Assembly (NCBI GenBank): GCA_036874045.1
Contig: CM072346.1
Location: 14,670,001 to 14,734,000 of the forward strand
DNA: 64,000 bases
Source of the DNA: Cymodocea nodosa
Lineage: Eukaryota; Streptophyta; Magnoliopsida; Alismatales; Cymodoceaceae
Direction of reading: 5' to 3'
The notes under the pieces were generated by a model. It worked only from the letters and a program-made list of their open reading frames with translations. It was not told the origin of the DNA and searched no databases. This document shows, in pieces, positions 45,713 to 56,791 of this stretch. The number at the start of each line of letters is the position of its first letter. The first letter of the stretch is position 1. The position numbers were made by a program, and so were the translations under genes.

Positions 45713-47113
45713 ATGATGAAGAGGGTGGGGGTCGTCGGCGCGGGAACAAGTGGCCTCATGGCCTGCAAGTACCTACTGCAGAAGGGCTTCTCCCCCGTCG
45801 TCTTCGAGGCCAGCGGCGACATCGGCGGCAAACGTGTGGTCGTCATCGGATTCATGAAGACCGTTTTGGATGTTGCAGCTGAATGTGCTAAGCTGAATGG
45901 TATGAAGATTGGCCCATATATTCCAGCTAATTAACTAGCTTACTTGCTCTATCTTTCATATAATTAATGACTTCTCGTTGCAGGCGTGGAGCACCCTTGC
46001 ACTATGGTTTACAGGACAAGTCATTGGCATCTCATAGATTCTTACGCTTGGGGGGTGAATATTGGATTTCTCTACCTTAATCGCTTCTCTGAGCTGCTGT
46101 TTCACAAACCTGGTGAAGGCTTGCTATTATGGTTGTTGGCCATGTTGCTTTCACCTATTGTAAGCTCACACGTCGAGTGTCACCTATTTGTTATGTTATC
46201 ATTTCTATCATCTAATTGATTAATTACATGCACGGACACGATTTATTTAATTTGTACATAGAGATGGATGTGCTCCAAGTTGGTTGAGAGCTTCCTCAAG
46301 TGGAAACTACCAATAAAGAAATACGAGGCAGTGCCGGACCACAGCTTCTTCGAAGATGCAGCAAGCGGTTTTGTTGCAATGCTCCCACACAACTTCTATG
46401 ATAGAGTGGAAGAAGGAAGTGCCGTCTTGAAAAATTCACAACACTTCGGTTTCCATGAAACTGGAATCGTTACCGACGATGGTTTCTTGACAAAAGCAGA
46501 CATCGTCATCTTTGCCACAGGTTTTAGAAGTAGCCGAAAGATCAGAGACATCTTCGTGTCGAGTACCTTTGGTGATGTTGTAATGGAACCATCTTCAACT
46601 ACGATTCCTCTATACAGGTATAAACACCTCATTATGAACAAGTTAATATAATTCTGATCACTCTTGCATGTACTATATTATATATATTATTACTTTTGAA
46701 TTTGAGAACAGAAGTAATATGTATTTCTTGTCATAATTAATGGAAGTTTTTTGGTATACATGATTTATAGGCAATGCATACACCCTCGTATCCCACAACT
46801 AGCGATTGTTGGTTATGCAGAGAGTTTTGTGAACATCCACTCATCAGAGATGATGTGCAAGTGGATAGTGAGCTTCCTGGATGGATGCTTCAGATTGCCT
46901 GCCATAAACTCCATGGAGAAGGATGCAAGGGAGTGGGAGGAGTACATGAAGAGGTACTCCAAGCAACACTTTGGAAGGTCGTCCATAGCAACTGTGCACA
47001 CTTGGTACTCTGACCAACTATGCCGAGACATGGGATGCAATCCTAGAAGGAAGAAGGGAGTTGCAGACTGGTTGATTCCTTATGCGTCAAGTGATTACAA
47101 AGATTTTCCTTGA
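45713..47113 (+). CDS. FMO1-type monooxygenase with in-frame internal deletion (copy B), 353 aa
   Basis: Four exons: 45713-45899, 45984-46159, 46262-46617 and 46771-47113. These correspond to FMO A exon 1-2 (fused), 3, 4 and 5. After FEASGDIGG the reading frame jumps directly to KRVVVIGF, at 45829/45830. This removes the counterpart of 39562-40138 in copy A, which is 166 codons plus intron 1. The frame survives, but most of the FAD-binding half and the FMO-identifying FxGxxxHSxxY motif are gone. The rest ([44 protein letters not shown]) is intact with normal splice sites and no stops. Such a protein is unlikely to be a working monooxygenase; it could be a non-functional or regulatory remnant. 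The start is [11 protein letters not shown]; either ATG could be used. Right-arm copy B' has the same deletion. Confidence 0.85.
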
Positions 47114-47808
47114 GAAACATTTGTTTGAAATTGAAAAGGGGTTGATTAAATAAAGATGGATTGAAGTTTCATAGCCGTTATAATTTCTTGTAACAAAATT
47201 TAGTATTATAGTTATTACTTTATAATTTTCTTAGACAAGAAATTTTTCTTTCCAAGTTAGGGTTTTTATATTCCTTATTTTTTTTTCATATATAAAAGAT
47301 TAAGCTATTTGTCAAATTAAGTGGTTTAAATGACAGATTTAACAGTCAAAACAATATTTACAAAAGAAAAATTGGGTTTGTATCATGGTTGCTATAATAC
47401 TATTTTTACAAAGTATAGTCTTTGTTACAGCTATCCTTTCTTGTACAAAGGATGAGAAAAAAGGAAAATATTTAAAGTTGTCATTTTATCTAATTTAAAA
47501 AAACCTACATGCAACTATAAAATAACTCCTAAGTTTATGTACGTAGGCATGTAGGTAATATGATATGTATGCATGTTATATATACATATATGATATGTAT
47601 GAATGATATGCTTGTATGTATATATGCATGAGCTGTATGTTATATATGTATGCATGATCTGTTCATTATATATGTATAAGATGTGTATGCATGTATATGT
47701 ATTGTATAAGTACGCATGATAAGAAAGTTATATGATGTATATGTATGATATTGTTAGGAATATTATTTTTTAGATAAAATTTCTCAATTATAGTTCATAT
47801 GTCTAATT
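47114..47808. repeat. FMO B 3' flank with a long tatgtatgcatg-type simple repeat
   Basis: After an AATAAA-containing 3' flank, 47559-47752 is a degenerate TATG/CATG-rich tract made of variants of tatgtatgcatg. The tract is mirrored at 56153-56346 in the right arm. It ends shortly before the inner border of the inverted duplication. Confidence 0.7.
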
Positions 47809-48789
47809 TTTATTTTGTTGATGAAAAACATTGAACTTAGAGAGAAAATCTTGATTAGTACATTCTCAAAAGAATATTGGAATAACTTGCCACTTATCAG
47901 TAGATTAAGAGTCTTAAAGAATAAATGTCAGAACCCTTAAGTTGTAAGGAAACTCGTAGAATAATATGTTTACTAACGGTAAAAGTTGGTAACTTATCAT
48001 AAAAACTCGAAGAATTATTAGCAAACACATGATTAACTTAAAATTCCACATAACCTTGTAACATTTTGGTCTTAGCATATGCTTCTCAACAACTTAAAAA
48101 GATAAACTTTTGTGTTTGTGATTTAATACTTATAAATGTATTTAGTTGATGGCAACTTATTGTAACTACCTAAGGAAGTATTCAAGAACATAAAGTATCA
48201 AGCATTTGGGTCTCAAAACGAAGGATTATTCAAGTACACTTATTTCATTGAATCTTAAGTATATTCTAAGAACTTATCAATATTACTTCTCAATTGTTTA
48301 TGAGATAAACGTTTTAACTTATTGAATATAGTTTGAGATCTAGAAGTTATTTGTAGATTTCATTTTTGTTGATTCATCTTAAAGCAAGAAAATTGAAGTA
48401 TGGAAAGACAAAAGATATATTCAAACTTGATGAAAATCAAAGGACATGACTAGATTTTTCAAAATCAGAAATCAAGAACAAAATTTGAAAGACATGCGTT
48501 GAAAGATATATGACGAGCAATAATCGAAGTGCAATCATTTTATAGGGTGTGATTGTGTGAACTAGGAGAAATAGTGTTATCGATAGAAGATTTGAAGAAT
48601 CCTGTGCTCGTCTACTTTGCAAGTGGATTCAATCGTCAATCAAAAATTGTTGAGAATCTCATTTAGAGCATATCATTAAGGAGCATATCAACAATAGACG
48701 ATGAACTCTCTTATATCAAACAAAAATATTTCACCATGATCTTCTTTCATATGTTCACGCTTTTTCAACGTAAGTATGATAAGAGGACG
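47809..48789. other. Spacer sequence inside the inverted duplication, left part
   Basis: AT-rich and single-copy within the window. No gene is recognised. It may include decayed 3' parts of the LINE relic that reads leftward from 49235, but I could not align any. Confidence 0.4.
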
Positions 48790-49235
48790 AAAGTTTTACA
48801 AATTTCTTCTTTTAATTTTAAAAATATCTTCCCATCACATAACGTTCCAGAAACAATTTTCCATTTCATTTATTCTACTTCAATCATATAAATAACATCC
48901 AAAGTATTTGAAAATCTTACTTTTATAAATCTTGTAGTCATTTAAGTGTATAATAATATTATTATCATTCATATTTATGTTAAACTTACATTTCATGTAT
49001 TCAGTTTTTGACTTAATATAAATTTTTTGGAATATCTTTCTTTAATTTTAATTTAGAATTAATTTTTGTCTTACTTTCAGTAATTAAAACTATGTTATCG
49101 ACAAATAGCATATATTAGGGTATTTTTCTTTAAATTTTCTTAATTATTTCATCCTTATTTAAAATAAACAGATATAGACTTAGAAAAGATCATGTAAACT
49201 TATATTGACATAGCACATTGTGAATGACTCTGAAT
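48790..49235 (-). mobile_element. Decayed L1-type LINE reverse-transcriptase fragment
   Basis: Read on the minus strand in shifting frames, it gives a chain of plant-LINE RT phrases in the right order: SESFTMCYVNISLH (for SEFPITIGLHQG); SLYLFILNKDEIIKKI (for SPYLFTLVMDEL); YMLFVDNIVLITESKTKINS (for CMLFADDIVLVDET); SKTEYMKCKFN (for TKTEYMECKFS); KIFKYFGCY (for FRYLG); and WKIVSGTLCDGKIFLKLK (for WRSASGVLCDRKVPLKLK). The catalytic DD is replaced by DN, and stops and frameshifts are frequent, so it is long dead. The consensus phrases are from memory. The 5' part may extend to about 49553, where sequence is shared with 55991-56093. Confidence 0.8.
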
Positions 49236-49263
49236 CTATTGAGTAAAAAAAACACACACACAT

Positions 49264-49552
49264 AAGAGATGTGAAAATAAAAGGTTCAATTTCTTTTTGT
49301 AATGTTAATAAGAGGTTTATTGATGTTCTAGTAAAACCTAAGGAGTGTTCTTTTCGTGTCTTTTCTTAGATCTCTTTTTGTCTTATGTCAAGCTTCTCCT
49401 CTTGTCTTATATTATGTATTTATAAAAAATCCTTTAATCTCTCTTCTTACAGTATTAACTCCACCAACTACATTTTCGTATTTTCTTATAATACGAATAT
49501 ATCTTAAAACTACTAATTTTATCTCAAAACATCAAGTATGACAAATTCCATG
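49264..49552. repeat. Direct repeat partner of the right-arm inner flank
   Basis: The 88 bases from aagagatgtgaaaataaaag (49264) to gtgttct (49351), and then atgacaaattccatg (about 49538-49552), recur in the same orientation and order at 55991-56078 and 56079-56093. In the right copy the 186 or so bases between them are missing. The segment abuts the LINE relic and may be part of it. Confidence 0.8.
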
Positions 49553-49820
49553 CGCATCTAAGCTTTCTAAGAAGAATTTTTTTTTTTTTTTACTTTTTCA
49601 GATTTTTATTTTAAAATTCGTTAATATTAAATCCATTGTTCTACTAAACGGATCCCAAGAAAAAAAACTTTCTGTAATCGGGTCACGTCGACCGAACAAG
49701 ATCTAAGCTTTCTCTGGTGGGCCAAACCTTATCCAAACGAACAGAGGTGGGCCCTAAACAATCAAAAGGCGGCACCTGTCCTCCTCCCTGCCCTTACGTT
49801 AATATACCTGTGAATTGGTG

Positions 49821-52800
49821 ATGGCGATGGTGGTGGGGGCGGCCGCGGCGACAGCGATGGAGATGAAGGATGTGGACGACGTCATAGCTCGACTGCTGGA
49901 TGGAGGGGGGAGGGAGGGGAAGCAGGTGCAGCTGTCGGAGGTGGAGATCCGCCGGCTCGCAGTCGAAGGACGCCGAATCTTCCTCTCGCAACCCAATCTC
50001 CTCCGGCTCCGTGCCCCCATCAAAGTCTGCGGTCAGTGTGTTTGGTTTTGACGTGATCTTTCTTTTGAATGCGGTTTTTGTTTCGTTAGGTTTCCGTTGG
50101 GTCGGGAGGTCGAGGGGGTTCCTCCTGATAGGCGCGTTTGATGAGAGATTGGGGCTCGGTTGTTGAATGCTTTTGGGTCGAATGGTGGAGAGATGGCGGT
50201 TTTTTTAAGTTGTGTTTTGATATACGGTTGTTAGAAAATGCAGTCCACGGTACAGGAAGGAACCAGATAGAGAACGTCACAAGTTTTAGAGGGATATAGA
50301 ATTTTGAATTACGGAAAGTTTTGATGGAATTTACATATCGTAGATGCAGGCTGCAATGCCCAATGAATATTGGTCCTCTACAATGAAGCCAACACTTTTT
50401 TAGGAAAGGTTTGTTTAGGTGATCCTTCACTTTGTTCCAAATCATTACCTAGAATCTTCAATAAACACAATGTCAATGATTGACAAAAGAAGGATGGTTA
50501 CTGAAAGGAGTATATTTGAAAAAAGGAATTTAGACGGAGATGAAGAGATTGTTGCAGGTCCTACCTTTTTGATCCAGTTATTCTATTTTCCCTTGATTCG
50601 AATGTGGATTATTAATTCTAGACCATGAACGCTTTAGTTGTAATTTGTAGATAAACTTCGATAGTAGTAGTTTTATCTGGAGATGTTTTCTTTCAATAAG
50701 AACCTTGAAATAGTTGATACTGTTTTTTCTAGATGGAATAGGTTGTCAAGCATGTCTTTTTCTGAACTCTTGAATATCTGATCAAACAGGAGTGTGTTTT
50801 CTGTGAACAACTGGCTTTTAATACTGCATTGAGTGAACAATTTATTGCTCATCTCTTTTACAATCATGTGGAGTTGCTTCAGTGTATTCAAGGCTAATGC
50901 CTTGAGATTTTGTTAAGAATGGCATCTCTTACGGGGAAAAGAAACATGTTGGAATAATGACCTTCCTATTTTGTTATCAGTTAGCTAAACATTTGGGTTT
51001 CACTAATAACATCCCTGTTGATTATTATGCTATTTTTTAAAGAAACAAATTATGATATTTTTTAATTGTGCTTCCTTTGAAATCATTAATTTAAAAAAGG
51101 CCTGTGGAGATTGTAAAAATATAGCAATATGTTTGCCTTTTTCTCTCTTTCACAAGATTGTTACAGGTGTTAATTTTTACCCATCAGGAGTGTTCCTGAA
51201 ATAAATCAATTTTCACAATATACATTAAGGACATGAAAACAAATAAAATCTAGTGTACGACACTTCAATTAATGTGCCATTACTTTTGAGAAGCTTCTTG
51301 TATACCATGTTGATTCTTGATTCATTTTCGAAAAGCTTCATGCTTGTTTTGAGGTCGAAGGTAGCTGATCTTTCTTCCACCTGGGACTAGAAATGGTGCA
51401 TTTCCAAATATCATCGGTAGTCCATCATGAGTGCAATGCTTCCTTCCCAATAGAAGGTCAATTATACTACAATGTGTGATTTGATTGGAACTTTCATGTT
51501 ATAGACTAAGGGTGCATTTGGTTTAACATTTTCTTTGATGTTTTTGGATAAGCTGTGTTTTTATATGGCATTTTTTATTTAGCATTTTTGAATAAGGGAT
51601 GGTGGTTGGTATAATATTTTTGAGTAGCATTTTTTGTAAAATGACTGTAGTACGATGTATGTTACTTTATGATATATTTTATGCTATGATAGACTTTGTA
51701 AATATATATATTTTTAATTTATAATTGATACTATATTAGATATTTTATATGATATATATATAATATAATGTATGATATATTATGGCTGGAAAGGTCTGTG
51801 AAGAATAGATGCATTGGTAATAAAAGGAGAAGAAATATTTTGGTTAGTTGAGAGTAAAAAATAATAAAAACTTTGTTGAAATTTTAGGATTAAACAAAGG
51901 GTAAATATGGAAAAATACCAGCATTTTTTTAAACGCTATCTGAAGTAGCATTTTTTTTTTTTGCAAAGAGTTGTTAATCTGAATCAGCATTTTGGAATAG
52001 GGCATTTTATAACTGTCTCTACATCCTTCTCTATGCCTATTTTTGATGAAATTTCATCTAATTTTAACCATTGGATGAAGATTTGATGTCATCCCATACA
52101 AAAGGAATGAGAGAGAGTTAGTGGTGCAGTTTTCATAGTGGAAAATTAGAAAGGAGATTTGTGGCTTGTGTTTCTTCAAGGGCAAGAGAGAGCTCTGAAA
52201 CCTTCTACAAGAGGTGGAATATTAGCACTCCAGATGTGTTCCTTTCAAGGAAAAATTGAGTGCACACGGTTGTCCTTTTCCTTGTACCTGAGAGTAGTTC
52301 AACAAGAGACTTGCTATATTGCAAGGACAAGTAACACTACAGACATAGGTATTTAATGATGCCCTAAAGATATTTTAATTTTTATGGGCTTTTTGAAGCA
52401 AGTGTTTTTCGTTATTCACAAGCAAGATTACTCCCTTCTTGAGTAAATACATTTTATTGCCTTAGATCCTATATTGCATGTTTTATTTTTGCATTTCCCC
52501 AGTTTTAAGTTAAGCCTTTAAGGAAACCCTAAAAGACCTTAACAGTACATCCGCCATTCACCAACCAATGCAACTGCTGCTCCCAACTACTGCAAACTCC
52601 TCTACCCACCACAGCCCATCCTCCTCTACCTCTTTAAGTAATGTTTCTGCCACAATGTGTAGCGAGCTCTGCCAAAACATTGGCCCTATTTATTGTTTTT
52701 CTGACCACCAGAGGGATGAAAACCCTTTCCTAGGCTGCTGGTGTCTCTTCCTCTCTGTTCCTTCTTCCTATAGTGGTGCATCGAACGCCAAACAATGGGA

Positions 52801-54539
52801 TCAAGGTTATTGGCTACCCCCTTCCGTGTCTCACCCATGGTTGTTTGGCCATGGGTTATTGAGTTTGTTTCACGCCCCTATTTACTCTTTGGGGTAATTG
52901 TAGCATCCCCTTACCGATTGTTTCAGCCCTGGTTAATGTGGTTTTATTCTGATTCATATGCTTGTACCGACTGCTTCAGTGCTGGTTTGCGTGGTTGTCT
53001 GATTCATATGCCTGTATTACTCTGGATGACTTCAAGTTGAGGGAGAGTTTGTTATGTATGTGATGGTTAATGAGCATCCATTTACCCAACCCATATGTAT
53101 TATGTCCTCAGAGGATCCATTATATGTATGTGTCTCATCTCTTTTTATCAATAATTAATCTCTTTTTACCCTTAACAAGAGTCGTTCATCTACAGGGAAG
53201 ACTCACATGGGACCGCTGCATCTAAGGTTTAATTATTAAAAATTGCTTCAGTGATTTGAAGAAGCAGACAAGCACGTTGGTGTAAAATTTCTTTCAGGCA
53301 TGATGTGGAGAATATTTTTCAAGTTCCAAAGCAGTAAATTTTGAATTTGATCTGTTCTTCGTATATTGAGATAACTTTTCCCAAATAATTAGGATCGTAA
53401 TGATCACACACAAAGGAAACCAAGGATTAATATAGATAGGAGTGGCATGTCGATTATCTTGTTTAAATAATTCGTGATATTTTACACCATAACCCCAGAT
53501 AGATGATTTTGTCTGGCTTCTGTTTAATTCTTCTGTTGCATAAGTTTGCATATTAGTATTTCGTTCTAACATTGCTGATTTGTTGTATAGGTGACGTTCA
53601 TGGGCAATTTACCGACCTTTTAAGGCTGTTTAAAACTGGTGGGTATCCCCCGGCCGCTACTTATCTATTCCTTGGGGACTATGTTGATCGTGGCAAGCAA
53701 AGCCTAGAGACCATATGCTTGCTCTTGGCTTACAAAGTAAAATATCCAGATAAAATTTTTCTACTTCGTGGCAATCATGAAGACGCTAAAATCAACAGAA
53801 TTTATGGTTTCTATGATGAGTGCAAGAGAAGGTTCAATGTTCGACTGTGGAAGACATTCACGGACTGTTTTAATTGCCTTCCGGTTGCTGCTCTCATTGA
53901 TGATAAGATTCTTTGCATGCATGGTGGTCTATCTCCTGAGTTAAGATGCTTAGATCAAATAATGGAAATAGAGAGGCCCACTGATATTCCTGATTACGGT
54001 CTCCTTTGTGATTTGCTCTGGGCTGATCCTGATCCTGAGAAGAAGGAATGGGGTATGAGTGACAGAGGGGTCTCGTGTACTTTTGGAGTTGATGCTCTTG
54101 TTGAGTTTTTGAAGAACAATGATCTCGATCTCATTTGCCGGGGTCATCAGGTTCGTTACCAAACCTACCTGTGAATTACCAAACCACCTTATGTGCTTCT
54201 ATTGACATTAGAACCATCAGGTTGTTGAGGATGGATACGAGTTCTTTGCACAAAGAAGATTGGTCACTCTGTTTTCAGCTCCTAATTACTGCGGAGAGTT
54301 TGACAATGCTGGAGCTTTGTTGAGCATAGACGAATCACTCATGTGTTCCTTTGAAATATTGAAGCCTCTTGAAGTAAATGTGACGCTTAAGAAGGTACCT
54401 CATTATTTTGTCACATTGTCAAAAATTTAAATGTCCCAACATAAAACACTGAATTTCATGGTGTACTGTTTGTTCTCATCTAGAACATGTAATAACCATA
54501 CCTTTTACACTGCAGTTACCTAAACCTGGAAAAGCATGA
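49821..54539 (+). CDS. TOPP: Type-1 Ser/Thr protein phosphatase catalytic subunit (TOPP8/9-like), 322 aa, four exons
   Basis: PP1 catalytic subunit that dephosphorylates Ser/Thr residues with regulatory partners in nucleus and cytoplasm. Exons: 49821-50031, 53591-54150, 54221-54394 and 54516-54539, in phase. Metal-site motifs are all present: GDVHGQ, GDYVDRG and LLRGNHE. They are followed by [20 protein letters not shown], the His motif [32 protein letters not shown], the [14 protein letters not shown] segment and [18 protein letters not shown]. The HEDAKINR variant of the usual HECASINR points to the TOPP8/TOPP9 branch (from memory). The N-terminus has an Ala/Met-rich extension, then [12 protein letters not shown]. 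Exon 4 adds only LPKPGKA; reading through the exon-3 donor would instead give a short [11 protein letters not shown] tail. The start is ATG 49821. The gene lies wholly within the spacer of the inverted duplication and looks intact. Intron 1 is 3.6 kb. Confidence 0.92.
51508..52020. other. AT-rich stretch with repeated gcattttt words, possible transposon remnant, in TOPP intron 1
   Basis: It begins with gggtgcatttggtttaac, a sequence style often seen at ends of hAT/MITE-like elements, and contains many gcatttttt words on the plus strand. No matching terminal inverted repeat or target duplication could be found by eye, so the class is unproven. Confidence 0.25.
53034..53177 (+). mobile_element. 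Copia-like 3' end: polypurine tract plus short LTR
   Basis: aagttgagggagag (53034-53047) resembles the polypurine tract preceding Copia 3' LTRs (TTGAGGGGGAG). It is followed by a 128-base segment starting TGTTATG (53050) and ending CTTAACA (53177), i.e. TG...CA termini. It lies in TOPP intron 1, 0.4 kb upstream of exon 2. No 5' LTR, and no convincing gag or pol, is seen nearby, so it would be a truncated insertion. Confidence 0.45.
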
Positions 54540-55990
54540 AGCTGTTCGTAGAAACCCAGAGGTGGTCATAGGGGCAAGATTTGTGCTATAAGAACTCAAT
54601 GGTGGGGGTTTCTCGATCTCTGGCTCCTCCTTTTTGCACTTGAATACCTTCTTGTTGTGCTCAGTGGGAGCTATGCTGCATTGATTGATTCAGGATCAGA
54701 AATTTTGTCAAAAGGTAATACGTGTAAAATGACTGTTTCTTCTGTTCTTTCTATAATTAATTAATATAAATCTGTAGATGTTGCACTAATCTGTAATCTC
54801 ATCAGTGCTGTTGCAGACATTCATACTGTTTCCATATTTAATTTTTTGAGAAAATGGTTTCCATCTATATTCAACACTTGAAGTTAAGTTTGCCACTAGC
54901 CATGCTTTTTTAAAAGGGAAAATGGAAACTGAAACCCATCAATTTTTGGAAATATCACTACCTTACGGTCTAATCTGTCTAATTTGAGTTTTTCCAACAA
55001 TTTTATGTTTATCGGTTATTTTTTCGGAAATTTATGGAAATTCAGACGTCAAGATAAAATGGTTACACAAACAAAATATAATGAAAATCATACAAATCTA
55101 TCAGAAAAAGAAGCTTCGATTTCTTTATCATTTCAGCATGAGTTAGATCACGTTGCCGTCAGTCTACGGCCCATTCCTATTTGTCAAAGCATTTGGTTCC
55201 AAATTTGAACTGATGAGATCCGGATGAAAACTTAAAGAAATACCTTTTGTACATGCAGTCAAATTTTCTCCGTTGCTTGTTATTTGTGAAAGATCTATAA
55301 TCTATGCTCTATATTTTAAGCTAAGAGGGAAGCCATAGCTTGGATTAACATATGGTTAATGAAATTTTACGTATAGTCATTGAAATCTAACACAACTTTT
55401 TAATTTTAATGGTAGAAAAGAACTTGTATATATTGTTGTGGTCATTCAATCATGGGTCTCTAAAGTAAGTAACATACCAAATTTAGTTGTAATATCTGGT
55501 CCAATATGTTAAAAAGTAAGAATAGAAAAAAAAAAAACAAACAAACAAAACATGTGACTTATAATGACATCAAAATTGCAATACAGAAATCACCCGAACT
55601 TAATCTGATCCCAGCCTCGTTGTTCATGCGCAACGGACGGCCAGCTTCGTTTTAGATTTGAAGATTTCCTAATTACCACCATCCAATGAATAATCACTGC
55701 CACTGCAAAAACCCTAATTAATTACTTGGTTTAAGTGCTTACCAATGGATGTCAACAAAATGATGAAATATATGATTCTACGTTAATATCATGAAGATTG
55801 AAAATGTTGAATTATGAAACCAACGACGAAACTATAGAACAAGAACTGTACCAACCTGATAATCAAACTTGCTTGCTACAAAATAATCCTCTTGGCCAAA
55901 ATCTCTCTATCACTGGTTACGAAGACTTTACCTCTACATACTATATACTCTGGTGTCGCCTTTTGATTGTTTAGGGCCCACCAAAAACAC
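54540..55990. other. 3' flank of the TOPP gene
   Basis: 1.45 kb. The first few hundred bases are probably TOPP 3' UTR. The rest is AT-rich with an A-rich (caaa)n run near 55528-55550. No gene is recognised. Confidence 0.5.
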
Positions 55991-56093
55991 AAGAGATGTG
56001 AAAATAAAAGGTTCAATTTTTTTGTGTGATGTTAATAAGAGGTTTATTGATGTTCTAATAAAACCTAAAGAGTGTTCTATGACAAATTCCATG
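55991..56093. repeat. Direct repeat copy at the inner edge of the right arm
   Basis: An 88-base segment plus atgacaaattccatg, same orientation as 49264-49552 but lacking its middle part. It ends only about five bases before the right arm begins (aattagac at 56098). The partner at 49264 is about 1.5 kb from the left arm's inner edge. Confidence 0.8.
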
Positions 56094-56791
56094 AAACAAT
56101 TAGACATATGGACTATAATTGAGAAATTTTATCTAAAAAATAATATTCCTAACAATATCATACATATACATCATATAACTTTCTTATCATGCATACTTAT
56201 ACAATACACATACATGCATACACATCTTATACATATATAATGAACAGATCATGCATACATATATAACACACAGCTAATGCATATATACATACAAGCATAT
56301 CATTCATACATATCATATATGTATATATAACATGAATGCATATCATATTACCTACATGCCTACGTACATAAACTTAGGAGTTATTTTATAGTTGCATGTA
56401 GGTTTTTTTAAATTAGATAAAATGACAACTTTAAATATTTTCCTTTTTTCTCATCCTTTGTACAAGAAAGGATAGCTGTAACAAAGACTATACTTTGTAA
56501 AAATAGTATTATAGCAACCATGATACAAACCCAATTTTTCTTTTGTAAATATTGTTTTGACTGTTAAATCTGTCATTTAAACCACTTAATTTGACAAATA
56601 GCTTAATCTTTTATATATGAAAAAAAAATAAGGAATATAAAAACCCTAACTTGGAAAGAAAAATTTCTTGTCTAAGAAAATATAAAGTAATAACTATAAT
56701 ACTAAATTTTGTTACAAGAAATTATAACGGCTATGAAACTTCAATCCATCTTTATTTAATCAACCCCTTTTCAATTTCAAACAAATGTTTC

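Larger units (their letters stand above)
39980..47808 (+). repeat. Left arm of a large inverted duplication
   Basis: Every feature from FMO copy A exon 2 to downstream of FMO copy B reappears in reverse order and orientation at 56098-64000. Paired coordinates sum to 103905-103906 near the centre, 103903 at the ERF gene and 103980 at FMO A. The arm extends outward beyond what can be tested, because its partner is cut by the window end. The inner edge is where gtctaatt (47801-47808) stops matching. Confidence 0.97.

Noticed and set aside
52568..53040. Frames in TOPP intron 1 as a retrotransposon polyprotein
   Set aside because: Ser/Thr-rich, short, and without gag, protease, integrase or RT phrases. 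Only the LTR-like 3' end could be supported.
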